The notes below the pieces were generated by a model. The model saw only the letters and a program-made list of their open reading frames with translations, had not been told where the DNA came from and did no database searches. The translations under genes were made by a program, and so were the position numbers. 64,000 nucleotides of DNA from Monoplex corrugatus (Eukaryota; Mollusca; Gastropoda; Littorinimorpha; Ranellidae), in the NCBI GenBank assembly GCA_030674185.1, contig CM060312.1, positions 32,647,813-32,711,812 of the forward strand, written 5' to 3'. The first letter of the stretch is position 1, and each line of letters starts with the position of its first letter. Below, one piece after another: positions 32,924 through 44,669 of this stretch.

Positions 32924-33112
32924 AGTGATAAATTGATAGAGTAGTCAACCCAGGGCATATCCTTTGATTGGTGCACAAATTCATTCGTATGTGTTCCTAG
33001 GTTGTTGTTTTTTCTCAGATTATTTTTCAGGTTCAAAGAGGTATTGAGATGATTTTAATTTATAGCCCTGATATGGCTCTGCTCAGTTAGCTGGGCTTTA
33101 AACAATAATGAT
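32207..33112 (+). mobile_element. Non-autonomous element (family 4), interrupted by a foldback insertion
   Basis: The start CCCTGTGGGATGCTAGGGGG, a middle TTTCTACCATGCTCCTTTGC and CTTCCTATCATTTTCTGCC, and an end TAGCCCTGATATGGCTCTGC-like then GCTGGGCTTTAAACAATAAT are shared with 55513-56080. The end is also shared with 41245-41495. A 33-bp C run at 32891-32923 replaces a shorter CCCC in the other copies, and a 289-bp insertion sits at 32536-32824. No coding frame is conserved. I recall the GGCTGGGCTTTAAAC-type tail as frequent in mollusc genomes. Confidence 0.72.
32536..32824 (+). mobile_element. Foldback insertion with inverted arms, Penelope-like candidate
   Basis: Arm 32536-32581 pairs with 32741-32786 as a 46-bp inverted repeat with four mismatches, all transitions. 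Directly next to the first arm, 32582-32608 pairs with 32623-32649 (27 bp, one mismatch) around a 14-nt loop. The insertion is flanked by CAGGTTTTATAT (32524-32535) and CAGGTTTTAATAT (32825-32837), a likely target-site duplication inside family 4. At 32696-32718, TGACAAGGGCCAGTTGGCCG followed by AAAA forms a small stem and GAAA like the core of hammerhead ribozymes found in Penelope-like elements, though the conserved CTGATGA is degenerate. Confidence 0.6.
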
Positions 33113-33119
33113 AATGGTG

Positions 33120-35000
33120 AATATTTTGTGTGTGTGTGTGCGTGTGTTGTTTTGTGTGCATGCACTCAAAAAATGTCAGTAATGGTTTCTCGACTATTCT
33201 GGATGAACCAGATTTGAACTACATTTCGAGTCCAGTGACAAGTCATAATAAGTCTTGACCCATTTTTTCAGTATTTAGGGCTTGGCGATTGTGGAAGAAA
33301 TAATGAAATGTGTCGTGAAGATTTTTTTCTTGGCAGTTTGTCAAGAGATTTTACTGAACTTTCATTTTGAAATGCTTTGGCCCATTTTGCTTCTTTGTAA
33401 TAACACTGTGCTAAGCATGTTTTTGAAGTAGATTAATGTATTTGTTGCTGTAGTATAGAAAGTATATAAGGTGCAAAAAAGGACATTGTTCACATAGCTT
33501 GAATGGTTTAGTGTGGGTTTTTTTTCCCAGTTTGATATACATTTGAGTAAGAAAATGTTTCATCCAGTATTTCAAGTAAGAAAATGTAAAATCTTCTATC
33601 ATTTTCCATTCATAGGAAACACCGTTATGAAATTCAGGTTGTGCACCAAACCTGACTCGGCTTTTAATGAATCAGCCTCAAACAGAATCTTTCAAGCAGA
33701 AAATATCGACCGCCCCTTCCATTGCACTTGGTCGAGCTTGGTGTCCACACCTCTCCTACTCTGTCATTCTCTCTGTCACTTCTCTTGGCTCAGTGTGGTC
33801 TCCCCAAGACAGAGACTGGCATTGCTCTAAAATTGGCATTGTCACTGAGTGTGGGTGTCACCGTCTCTGGGGCAGACTCACTCTTCTGCAGATCCTTTTT
33901 TGTGATTCACCCCATCCCAAGGACAATGGCTGTATTGAACTAACCAAAGCCAGGTTAAGGCATGAAAGTGAATGATTTTGTTGCTTATGTTGTTTCTGTC
34001 TCTCTCATCTGCATCTTGTCATTTGTTTGGTAGGCTTAATTGTTCTATAGCATAACTTAGCCCAGACCTCAGCGAGAATTAGCAAAGAAACATTTGCGGG
34101 AAGTGGATTCATTAAAGCCCAGTAGGTGCGTAGAATAGTGTCAGATTATTTGCAACCATTTTTAGTACACGCATGGCATATCTGTGGTGTTTCCTCATGT
34201 ATCTCAAGATAGAAGACATTTTTCAGATTTGGTAGAAAGTGGTTATCTTTACCTTCTAACTTTCCCCCAAATATTAACTGGCATTGATACAAAATGTGAT
34301 GATAAATCGACATTTTGAATTGAAGCGTATTTGAACAGTAGTTGTGGAGCTGTTTCTTTAATGTCAGACATCTTGTATAAAGTATGTATGCATATGTGTG
34401 TGTTTGTGTGCAATGGCTAAAGCAGTTCCACTTACCCACTTAACCAAATACTGATTTGGTTGTTGAGCCTTTAAGTTCATGTTGTCAGTGCAACATTTGT
34501 TTATCTGACACTAAATCACTAAATCGTAAATGGTCATTGAATTGAAATTGAATTAGAAGACTCATATTGTATTGCAGTCTTCCGTTGACCTGTTTTGCTG
34601 TATCATACAGTTAACAGCCCAGAGTGAAAGATCTCAAAAAGAAATATGTTACACGGGGGTACAACCACCCAGCATTGTCTTCATGGTTTTTATGTTTGAA
34701 GTTGTAAGTGCGGTGTATGATATGTACTGTACAGTAGTGTACATGAGAATGCAGAACAGATTTCATAGTGATGAGAACAAAGAAGAGTACAGAACAAAAA
34801 GAAATAAATGCATCTATCTAGCAAAATGAATGTATCTGATAAATTTATGTGTCTGACAAAAGTGACATTGATACTTTTTCCTCTGTTGTATCATGTATGG
34901 CTTTACAAGTAACAGTGTCCAGTAAGTTTACTCTTGGTAAGATATTAATTTAATGACACATGAAATTGTTTGGTGCTGATAGTGTACCAGTAATCAGGTT
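33120..35000. other. AT-rich stretch; one weak exon candidate
   Basis: Mostly low-information AT-rich sequence with a (GT)n at 33130-33150. The only frame with exon-like borders is at 33616-33830, listed separately. An AATAAA lies near 34800. Confidence 0.5.
33616..33830 (+). CDS. Weak candidate exon for gene 2 (phase-compatible)
   Basis: An acceptor-like CATTCATAG (AG at 33614-33615) precedes a frame needing one base from an upstream exon, exactly what 27367 provides. It would read Gly, NTVMKFRLCTKPDSAFNESA and onward for 70 codons to a TAA at 33828-33830. The frame matches no family I know, the pyrimidine tract is short, and a splice donor is not clear. It may equally be a fragment of a repeat. 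Confidence 0.2.
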
Positions 35001-35007
35001 TATTCTA

Positions 35008-35008
35008 T

Positions 35009-35071
<63 letters not shown>

Positions 35072-35333
35072 GTGTGTATAATACATATATCAGAATAAAC
35101 CTGATATACATATATAACAGTTTACACACACACACACACACACATCCGAACAATAAATTTACTTAGAAATACATTTTCACAAATCAAGACTTAATAGTGT
35201 AAGGATTTTGATTATTTTTCATTCCTTTGAATTGACTCTTGAAACATCAAATTGACACACACACACACAGAGACACACCACACACACACACACACACACA
35301 CACACCACACACACACACACACAGACACACACA

Positions 35334-35405
<72 letters not shown>

Positions 35406-35412
35406 TGTGTGC
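35008..35412. repeat. (CT)n block and long (AC)n array
   Basis: (CT)n with one TT interruption at 35013-35067, then AC with CACCAC and CAGACA interruptions at 35257-35401, running to 35412 as GTGTGTG after an ACGT step. Confidence 0.92.
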
Positions 35413-35845
35413 GCATGCTTGGTTGCTTATTATTATGTATATGGTGAACCCTTCCATACGCTAGTCGCTTTGGCAGTAGGTGGATTTCTTCTTCTGATGT
35501 GTTTCCTAGTTTGTATGTGTATATATATATGGCAGGGACATGAACAAGAGACTCAACCCTTATTATGTAGCTGTTACCACGCATTTAATAAGGCAGTGGC
35601 ACTGATTTAATGACCCAGCAAAAAAAAAAAAAAATGGTCTGGTGGAGTTGATAATCATTAATTAATGAGACTGTTATTCATGTCCCTGAACAACCACAGC
35701 TCACTTCATACTAATTACACATTAATAGGTTTAGCCTTCTCTTGTGTCAAATCTGTGGCTTTTACTTTTGCTTTTAAAGTCCAGATTGTATCATGTATGT
35801 TTTGGTCGGTTTGACTCAGAGCCATTATGTATAAGATTAATAATC

Positions 35846-36067
35846 TGTCTGTCTGTCTGTCTGTCTGTCTCTTTCTCTCTCTCTCTCCCCTCCTCTCTCT
35901 CTCCCCCCTCTATCTCTCACTCTCCCCTCTATCTTTCACTCTCATGCACACACCCCACCAACACACCATACCCCCACCCCACCCCCACACGCATATATAT
36001 AACATGTACAATGATACATGCCACTAACACCACCACACCACACACACACACAACACACAGACACACA

Positions 36068-36140
<73 letters not shown>
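35846..36140. repeat. (CTGT)n/(CT)n and (AC)n compound microsatellites
   Basis: (CTGT)n then (CT)n at 35846-35942, a CCCCAC-rich link, then AC at 36030-36140. The nested short frames are artefacts. Confidence 0.9.
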
Positions 36141-36142
<2 letters not shown>

Positions 36143-36284
36143 GTGCGCACGTGTATCCAACGCCTTAAAGTTTAGCTATTTCTTGTAATATGATTGATAC
36201 AGTGAATGCCTATTTATTTAAAATCTAGAGTACTGATATGCTGTATGAAAATCATACCACAACAGTCTATCTATAGGTGAAGTG

Positions 36285-36420
36285 GCCAGCACAGTAAACT
36301 ACTGACACTGTAGTACTGGCTGAGAGGTGATGGGTTTGAACCCCTGTTGATTGATTAGTAAGTTTTTCACCTCTGTGAAGACTGGGAGTGGGACTCACAG
36401 TAAAGTTTCATCCACTGTCT
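36285..36420 (+). mobile_element. Degenerate tRNA-like SINE head
   Basis: GTGAAGTGGCCAGCACAGTA resembles an A box and GGTGATGGGTTTGAACCCC a B box (GGTTTGAACCC), about 50 bp apart. The body decays afterwards. Confidence 0.45.
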
Positions 36421-36599
36421 TTATGGTTGTGTCACTAAGGATTTTGCTCAATTTTTTTTTTACCAGCTCTGTAGATTGCGTATTTCTCATGCGTAGTTGA
36501 CACCAGGACTATGATTGAAAATTTGGAGTACAGCTGTATCATGCAGTCTCTGTCTGATATGGAATGCCATAACGTCACTACTATCATCCCTGTTTCCAT

Positions 36600-37140
36600 C
36601 ATTATTAATATTATAGCATTGCAAACAACTCTTTTGAGATTTTTTGTTGTTGCTCTTCATGCCGTACTGTCATGTTGACCTCAGTTTTGGTGGTCTCAAG
36701 GTGGGTTGGAGAGTGAAGTGAGCAGCACAGAGATGGGACACTGAAGCAGTGCATAAGATTGGACAGCAAAAGACAAAACAACAACAAAACAACAACAACA
36801 ACAACAAAAAAACCAACAACAACAAAACAGAACTCATTACATGGTTTCAACCGGCATTGACATCATTCAGTTCAGTGTTCAGGATCAGCTGTTTTCAGTT
36901 TTGGAAATTGTTCATTCTTTTCTGATGTGCTGATGTGAATAGAAAATTACAATGTACTTGGTCTGTGAAATAGGTTTTCTTCTTAGTTTGCCTGCCAGAT
37001 GTTGCTCTTGTTCTACTACTAGTGCTTCTATTGCAGCCAGTAGTGTTGCCAGTACTTCTGATACCACTTCTGGTACTGGTGTGCTGCTGCTTGTAATAGC
37101 TAGTTTACATCAATAGCGTTAAAGTTGATCCTTTCATGAT
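36600..37140. other. Stretch without a supported gene
   Basis: Contains (AAC)n at 36779-36830. The 79-codon minus-strand frame here is Val/Leu-rich from the repeat. Nothing else was recognised. Confidence 0.55.
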
Positions 37141-37177
37141 GTAATTGATGCATGGAAATGTGTGCTCTTATACGTAA

Positions 37178-37305
<128 letters not shown>

Positions 37306-37540
37306 GAGGAAAATTATTTCTGTTTGATTTCGTAGCTGCCCTGCTTCTGTATGATTAATTTATGAAAGGGTAGTTCAGTATGCCTGTTTAAAAGAAAGAA
37401 GAAAAAACGAAAGATCACAGCAGCACAGTACTACACTCGCTTTGGAAGCCTTTCTCGGTTCTGTAATCACTAAAAGGCCTGTCTAAACAACCCACTGGTC
37501 AGCAGATCAGGACCTGCATGCTTTGCTTCCAGTGTCATAT

Positions 37541-37663
<123 letters not shown>

Positions 37664-37669
37664 CTCATT

Positions 37670-39010
37670 CATTTAGTGGTCATGGTCTTGGCCAACTGTA
37701 CATAAGGTGCAAGAAACGGAGCATTGGTGGTATTGACATAAGAATTTATAGCAAGCCCGTGTCAGTAGGAAACCTGTGATTTGAGCCTTTCCGGATGGGT
37801 TTAATTGGTAACCATTGAAATGTACCTATTTTTGTGTAGTCTGATTCATGATTCAAAGAGTTATTCTTGTTGATTTTGTTTTTGTTGTAATATTAGTACT
37901 GTTTACTTTTGGTTATTGAAAATTGCTGTAGGCCTGTTTATTGTTATTGTTGTCATTATGAGCATCATCGTCATCAGTATTACCCTTGTTTCAGATTCTC
38001 AGTCTGGTACTAATAATATACTGGTTTGTATTCACCCTCCCATAAACCTCCACCTTCCCACTCCTGTCAAAATCCTCTCCTACGCATTGTCTCCCCCTCC
38101 CTCTCTGTCTCTCTTTTTCTCCGTCATCTGCTCCAGTTCTCCTCCTCCTAAATTAAGAGTCACACACATGTTACTCCCATAAATACGTCAATATGATTAA
38201 CTCGGTATTTGTCAAGTCTGTCTGTGTGTGTATGTGTTTGTCTGGCTGTCTCTGTCTGCCTGTCTGTTTGTCTATCTGCCTCTCTCTCTCTCTTTTATTT
38301 TCATTTTGAAGATGAAATCTCCATGGCTTTGTCATAGATGAGGGTTTCATTTTGACATGAAATAACATTGAGGTTTTCATTTTGACATGAAATGAAATTC
38401 AGATATACGATCTTGAGTAATTTTGTTTTCGTATGAATTATCCCATGTCTGGCTCGATTGGGGACCTTTGTATAAGATTTCTGTTTGCTCTCAGATGGAA
38501 GTTATTGCCTTCAAGAAACAATGTATTTAAACAAGCTAACGAAAGCGAGCAGGCAGAACCAACCAACAAACCATATAGACGGAAATAGACAGACGAACAA
38601 ATCTGTTAGGTTTTGTCTCTTTTCTCGGGACGAACAAATCTGTTAGGTTTTGTCTCTTTTCTGGGCCTCCTACCCACTTTCCAGTGCCCTCTTTCTCCCC
38701 CCCAGTGAACTACATGATTTTCTTGCTTAAGCTTTTTTATACCTCCCCTCTCACTCAGGGTCTGCTGCTTTTACGGTGTTACTGTTGCAGAGACCTTTGC
38801 TGATAGAGAGACATCAGCTTTTAAAGTGCACGGCTTTCTCATGATTCCTTTCCTTGAAAGGCAGCAAAAAGCTTTCCCAGATACTGAGTCGGTCGTGGCG
38901 TGTCTTTGAGTTTGTGCGACTGCATTGATCTGGGGAAGGAGACAATCTTTTGGTATACTATAATATAATGAAAGTAGTTCATTTGAGGCAACAGTTGTAC
39001 TGAGGGTTAT
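37670..39010. other. Stretch without a supported gene; two small tandem duplications
   Basis: A 28-bp duplication lies at about 38342-38400 (TTTCATTTTGACATGAAAT repeated). A 37-bp duplication lies at about 38590-38662 (GACGAACAAATCTGTTAGGT repeated). (CT)n/(CTGT)n lie at 38090-38110 and 38215-38295. The 88-codon frame at 37916 is unconvincing. Confidence 0.55.
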
Positions 39011-39011
39011 A

Positions 39012-39012
<1 letters not shown>

Positions 39013-39046
<34 letters not shown>
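39013..39046. repeat. 34-bp A homopolymer
   Basis: A pure A run. It could be a poly(A) tail relic, but the sequence to its left shows no recognised retroelement. Confidence 0.9.
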
Positions 39047-39050
<4 letters not shown>

Positions 39051-39319
39051 TGCCATGAGGTAGCATCTTTACAGGATAGTTGATCAATGAATCGTTTCGT
39101 AGTCTTCGCAAGTTAGTTGACATTTTTCTTTTCTTTTCTTTCTTTTTTTTAAAAGAAAATTAAAAAAAAAAAAAACTTCCGTGTTGGTTGGCATTTTGCT
39201 CTTTCTCTGGATGTCTCTTCTTTCTTGATTCTTAAACACGTGTGTACTATCATGCACGCACGCACGCATGCGCGGCGCGCACACACACACGCACATGCAT
39301 ACACACACACCTCACATGC

Positions 39320-39575
39320 TCACACCTCACTCTTCTTGTCTCTGTCTCTCTGTCTCTGTCTCTTCTCTCTCTGTCTCTGTCTGTCGTGCACTTGCAGGTG
39401 CGTTCCCTCTCTTACTCTGCCTGTCTCTCATTCTCTCTCTCTGTTTGTATGTATGTGTGTCTGTCTGTACTACTTCCATTAGAGAGAAGCATTCTGAACT
39501 TAGGAAAGGTATTGTCTTGTCAGATTTTTTTTTTCATACTTGTGTCTCTATTAGTCTATATCCTCTCTCCCTCGC

Positions 39576-39624
<49 letters not shown>

Positions 39625-39990
39625 CCCCCCCCATCTGTCTCTTCTTTAAATCTCAATTGTCTGTCTGTCTGTCTTCTCTCTCTATCTCACCCTCCCCTCT
39701 TTCTTCCTCCCTCAATTTCCACTTCCAACAGAGAACCGTTCTGAACTTAAGAAAGCTGTTTGCTTTCACCCTGTCCCATATTTTTCACAGACTGGCGTCT
39801 CTCTCTATCTCTGCCCTCCCCCATTGTTTCCTTTTCTTTTCCACCTCTGTTGTCTCTGTCTGTCTGTCCGTCTGTCTGTCTCGCTTCCCCCCCCCCCCCT
39901 CTCCCCTCCTCTCGCCCTCCTCTCTCTCCTCTCTCTCTCTCTGTCTCTCTGTCTCTCTCTGTGCTATCATTCTGAGTGCCTCCTCTCGAC
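39320..39990. repeat. (CT)n/(CTGT)n-rich tandem duplication, ~249-bp period
   Basis: TTCCATTAGAGAGAAGCATT followed by CTGAACTTAGGAAAG near 39474-39508, and TTCCAACAGAGAACCGTTCT followed by GAACTTAAGAAAG near 39723-39755, are the same segment. Each is followed by a long CT-rich block. A third decayed trace may be CATTCTGAGTGCC near 39968. Confidence 0.75.
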
Positions 39991-40149
39991 CTTCCCCACC
40001 CGTTCAGACCTTTGGGGAATTGTCTCTGTTTAAGCATTTCCCTGCTCCTGCTGGAGTCCCACTTGAGACTGTGATAAACGATTGTTCTGTTACTGTTAGG
40101 CCATAATTTGCCTCAATTAATTTGTGGAAACTGGAGAAAAAACAAAAGA

Positions 40150-40345
40150 TGAGACACCGTTTGGTTATGTTCAGTCTTTCCTTCTGTTACTGTTATTTCT
40201 GTGTTACAGCAGTATTGATGGCGCAAGGTGTTTTTGGTTTGTGTGTATCGTATGTGTGTGCACGTTTTGTGGATACAACAGTAGACATGAATTCATTAAA
40301 GTTATGTCAGTTTTGAATAGATGTTTCAATTAAAACATTAATAAA
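40150..40345 (+). other. Small signal-peptide-like ORF, uncertain
   Basis: ATG at 40149 opens a 55-codon frame, MRHRLVMFSLSFCYCYFCVT and onward, with a hydrophobic start and cysteines. AATAAA follows at about 40340. It has no recognised similarity and no supported splice sites. It may be chance. Confidence 0.15.
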
Positions 40346-40451
40346 TGACAAATAGTTATTTTTGTATAAACTGTGTCTTTGCTTTTAAAATAATGTCATT
40401 CCTGAGCTAGGAGGCCACGTGAACCAGTAGTGATAGTAATTCTTTTCATTA

Positions 40452-41187
40452 TATACTACAAATAGAAAGCAAAGGCAAGAGGTTGGAGCTAAACAGCAAG
40501 AAGACTGAAGTCATTGTAATCATTTAAAAACATGAAATCCTCTCATGCAAAATAACAGCAAACATAACAACCTTGAGACAGGTTGATAAGTTCAAATATC
40601 TGGGAACAATCATATCACCAGACGGCAGATGCACATCAGAAATAGCCAGCAGAATCGGCCATGCCAAAACAGCATTCAAGAAAAGCATTCTTACCAACAA
40701 ATGCCTATCAGTTAACATCAGGAAGAGAGTTCTTGAATGTTATTGTTATATAGAATCGATAATGTAATACAGTTGTGAGGCTGGACAGTCAACAAGCGAA
40801 ACCAGAACAAGATCGAGGCAGCTGAGATGTAGTTTCTAAGAGGAATGTTGAGAGTTCCATGGACAGCAAAGAAAACAAACGAGACAGTCTTGATGGAGGC
40901 AGACACAAAAAGATCATTGATAAGGAAGATTATGAAAAGACAGACAACATTTATAGGCCATTTTATGAGGAAGGGGGAATTGGAGCACCTGGTCACAACA
41001 GGAAATCTGGAGGAAAAGAGAGCACCAGGTAGACCCAGGAAAAAATATTGGACGGACTTGCAGAGTGGCTGAAGGCAGAGAGGGTGGACGATGTGCTTGC
41101 AGCAACAAAGGATAGTATACATATGGAGGGCCATGATCGCCAACACCATGTGGCAAGGCACTTGATGATGATGATGATGATAGGTTG
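40452..41187 (+). mobile_element. LINE family B copy, RT C-terminal half to 3' tail
   Basis: Starts in the sequence aligned to 13655 (ESKGKRLELNSKKTEVI-like), then FKYLGTIISPDGRCTSEIAS, RIGHAKTAFKKSILTNKCLS, LRVPWTAKKTNETVLMEADT, FIGHFMRKGELEHLVTTGNL, GRPRKKYWTDLQSG and a (GAT)n tail. Several frameshifts occur. It is truncated closer to the 3' end than the copy at 13228. Confidence 0.85.
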
Positions 41188-41244
41188 TTGCAGTTTTAGG
41201 TAGTAAAAAAACTCTTGGAAGAGGCGGACAGCAGTTTAAGTGTC

Positions 41245-41495
41245 TTTAGTTGCCTTTGTATTCAGGTTTGATTTTTTTAAAATCCCCTGGTGATGAATTA
41301 GACGTAGTGGTCAGTGCTAGGGGCATATCCTTAGATTATGTTGCGAATGCATTGATATGCATCTTAATGTTCTTTTCCAGGTATTCTTTTTTTTTTCTCC
41401 AGTGAAGTATGTTGTACGTTTTAAGATGATGATAGCCCTGATGTGGCTCTGCACAGTCGGCTGGGCTTCAAACACAATAACATAACAATAACTTC
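41245..41495 (+). mobile_element. Non-autonomous element family 4, 3' half
   Basis: Matches the right half of 55513-56080 (TTTGTATTCAGG, AAATCCCCTG, GGGGCATATCCTTAGATTAT, GATAGCCCTGATGTGGCTCT, GGCTGGGCTTCAAACACAAT). It starts shortly after LINE copy B at 40452-41187. Confidence 0.72.
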
Positions 41496-41499
41496 CTTC

Positions 41500-41790
41500 A
41501 TAATCACCTCCCCATAACTGTAAATTATTAAGTCACTCCTTGTTGATTATATATTTAATTTGAACAATGAGCTAGAAATGTTCGTTTTGCTGAACAGACA
41601 GTGATGCATTATTAAATTTATGACAAATACTAGTCATTATTGACAAAACAGTGTTTTCTTTTCACACTTTAGTACACCAGACGGACAACCAGAGCTCGTG
41701 GTTTTATTCAGTTACTGTGAAAATAGAAAGGGGAAGAAGAGTCCTTCCGGAAAAGGCGGAAAACAACTTGAAGAGTGAATAGTTTATTTA
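41500..41790. other. Stretch without a supported gene
   Basis: AT-rich sequence in which nothing was recognised. Confidence 0.5.
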
Positions 41791-41794
41791 ATCT

Positions 41795-41885
41795 GCCCTA
41801 CCATTATTTCATTTGGTTTGTGCCTGCCTTTGTGCACGTATACATGTGTGCATGAGAGAGAGGGGGAGAGAGAGAGAGAGAGAGG

Positions 41886-41954
<69 letters not shown>

Positions 41955-42218
41955 TGCGTACCATGACTTTGAGGTCACTTCAGGATATGAATAATCGTCC
42001 CACCATTAATTGCATTTGGCTTGTGTTTGTGTGCACGTATGTGTATGTATGGGGGGGGGGGGGGGGAGAGGGTGTGGTGTGATGAGTAGAGGGGGAGTAG
42101 TGGAGGAGTGTGTGTGTGTGTGTGTGTGTGACATGACTTTGAGGTCACCTCAGGATATGAGTAATTGCCCCACCATTATTGCGTTTGGCTTGTGTTTGTG
42201 TGCACGTAGCTGTTTGTG

Positions 42219-42258
<40 letters not shown>

Positions 42259-42268
42259 ACATGTGTTC

Positions 42269-42321
<53 letters not shown>

Positions 42322-42360
42322 TGTGTAACATGACTTTGAGGATATGAATGATTGCCTCCC
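41795..42360. repeat. ~170-bp tandem segment, about 3 copies, each carrying a different microsatellite
   Basis: Each copy has CATTTGGCTTGTGTTTGTGT, GCACGTA, a microsatellite block, then CATGACTTTGAGGTCAC and CAGGATATGAATAATTG-like sequence. The anchors ACCATTATTTCATTTGG, ACCATTAATTGCATTTGG and ACCATTATTGCGTTTGG lie near 41802, 42002 and 42171. The microsatellites differ: (GA)n in copy 1, G run then GT in copy 2, (GA)n then (GT)n in copy 3. Confidence 0.85.
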
Positions 42361-42489
42361 ATGAACAAGCAATGAAAAACAAGTGAAGCAGATTTTATGT
42401 GCTGCACTGTAGACGGGGGTATGCGTAGGAAGCAGACATACAAACATGTGTATGTATTAAGTTGTATCAAATATATGGCTTGTATAGTG

Positions 42490-42587
42490 CGCATGCACAC
42501 ACACGCACACGCACACGTACGCACGCACACGCAAACGTACGTACGCACGCGCAAAACGCTACGCGCAACGCGCACACAAGCACCACA

Positions 42588-42628
<41 letters not shown>

Positions 42629-42722
42629 ACACTAACACACACACAAACACACACACACACACACACAACACACACACAAAACACACACACACACACACAC
42701 ACTACACCACACACACACACAC

Positions 42723-42767
<45 letters not shown>

Positions 42768-42962
42768 ACACACACACACACACCCCACACCACACACACA
42801 CACACAGCGTGGGCGGGAGGTGGGACAGAGAGATCAGGAATGGTAGCAAGTTACGGTATGGGGATGAAATGCATCTCGACCACGTTCAGCTGGAATACAA
42901 CCCTTTACTCGAACAAGAGAGTAGACGGTCACTGTCCTGGAGGCCATGCATCAACACGACCA

Positions 42963-43030
<68 letters not shown>

Positions 43031-43058
43031 ACACACACACACCCAACCACAACAGAGA

Positions 43059-43120
<62 letters not shown>
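42490..43120. repeat. (AC)n arrays with (GA)n end
   Basis: AC with CACCAC, CACAAAC and CACCCCAC interruptions at 42490-42806 and 42963-43051, then (GA)n at 43066-43121. The 120-bp link at 42810-42960 shows no gene. Confidence 0.92.
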
Positions 43121-43127
<7 letters not shown>

Positions 43128-43129
43128 CC

Positions 43130-44185
43130 TCCTACCAGGCTGTGCCTGGCACCGTTAGTCCATTTTACTATTGATCCTCAGCTCCATCATAGACACTGGA
43201 CATTGAGGCTGGTGCGTGAAGCTGCATTGTTCTCCCTGACGATTTCCTCCCACTACTTCATTGTCGTTTTGTTGCCGTAGTAATGATGTTCAAGGCTCCA
43301 GCGGGCTGGGGTCTGAAGAGCGATTGGGAGGAGATGGGGAGACGGGCTCGTCTGTTCAGTGAGGGAGGGTGACTTTGGGCAGAGAGACAGTTGCGGGGGC
43401 GAGTTCTGCCCACACAGCTCGGCGGTTCCCTCCGACGGTGAAGGGTGGCTAGGAGGAGATGGGAGAAGTATGATTTGTGTGGGCATACTGATGGAGGATG
43501 GCTGGAGACGAGATGGGAGGGCACTGGTTAGAGACATCTGATACTAAAGGGTGGGTTGGAAAGAGATGGGAAACCAGAAGCATTCAGACGGTGAAGGTTG
43601 GTAGTTTATGAGGAGACGGATGGAGGAGGATGTCTTGTCTGTATTATGGTGGAAAGTGATGGTGGTGGTGGGGAATGGAAGAAACATACGTTCTTTCGTC
43701 TGTGTGTGGTGGCATCATTCCTTGAGACTACGAAACAGAGCACACATTGAAAATTCAAACTTGGCAGTGGGATGGGGGTGGGGTCGGTGGGGACGGTAGT
43801 AACTTTAAAAAAAAAAAATCACGACAGAGAAATGGGGGAGCGGAACACCACAGAACTGACTGTGGGAAAAGAACAAGGTAATGAAGGTAGGTTGGCTTAA
43901 AACTGCGCACTTTTATGTGAAAAGATCAAGACAAAGTGGACGAGGGAAATCGCAGAGCAAATTGCAGGTGTGAATGTAGGAGGAGGGAGCAAAATGCAGA
44001 CGTAATTTCAGGAAAAGATGGCGATGAGGGGCAGTGGGATGGAGGAAAGTGCAGAGCTTAATTACAGGAAGACGGACAAGAGCGGGAGAATTTAGTGCAG
44101 GGCTAAGTGCAGGAAAAGTGCAAGACTAAAGGGGGAGGGGGGCGGGGGGGAGATGGGAAGTGGCAGTTGTGGGGATAAGGTAAGA
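43130..44185. repeat. G-rich stretch with a degenerate ~60-bp repeat
   Basis: At 43945-44130 a loose motif GCAGAGC(T)AATT(A)CAGG(A)A recurs (GCAGAGCAAATTGCAGG, GCAGACGTAATTTCAGG, GCAGAGCTTAATTACAGG, GCAGGGCTAAGTGCAGG). The rest is purine-rich without a supported gene. Confidence 0.5.
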
Positions 44186-44204
44186 TAGTGGTCGGGTTGT
44201 ATGA

Positions 44205-44494
44205 TAGTGAGAGAGAAGAGAGAGAGAGAGAGAGAGAGGAGGAGAGAGAGACATTGTGTGTGTGTGTTTTTATGCGTTTGTGCGTGCGTGCGTGTGTGTG
44301 TGTGGTGTGTGTGTGTGTGTGTGTGGGGGGAGAGAGAAAGAGAAAGAGATTGTGTGTGTGTGTTTATGCGTTTGTGCGTGCGCGCGCGCGCGCGCGCGCG
44401 TGTGTGTGTGTTTGTGATCGAGCGTGAGAAGAGAGAGAGAGAGAGAGAGAGAGTGTGTGTGTGTGTGTGTGTGTGGTGTGATCGAGCGTGTGTG

Positions 44495-44530
<36 letters not shown>

Positions 44531-44665
44531 GGAGTGAGAGAAGTGTGTGTTGTGTTGTGTGTGTGATTGAGCGGGAGTGTGTGTTTGTGTGTGTGTATGT
44601 GTGTGTGTGTGTTGTGTGTGTGGTGTCTGTGTCTGTGAGAGAGAGAGAGAGAGAAAGAGAGGGAG
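44205..44665. repeat. Alternating (GA)n and (GT)n blocks
   Basis: At least six GA/GT alternations, with GCGC alternation at 44379-44401. The TGTGATCGAGCGTG motif recurs near 44413 and 44477. Confidence 0.93.
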
Positions 44666-44669
44666 GAGG

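Noticed and set aside
34572..34829. 85-codon frame after an AG
   Set aside because: No known motif, and the frame start is not an ATG. Likely chance in AT-rich DNA.
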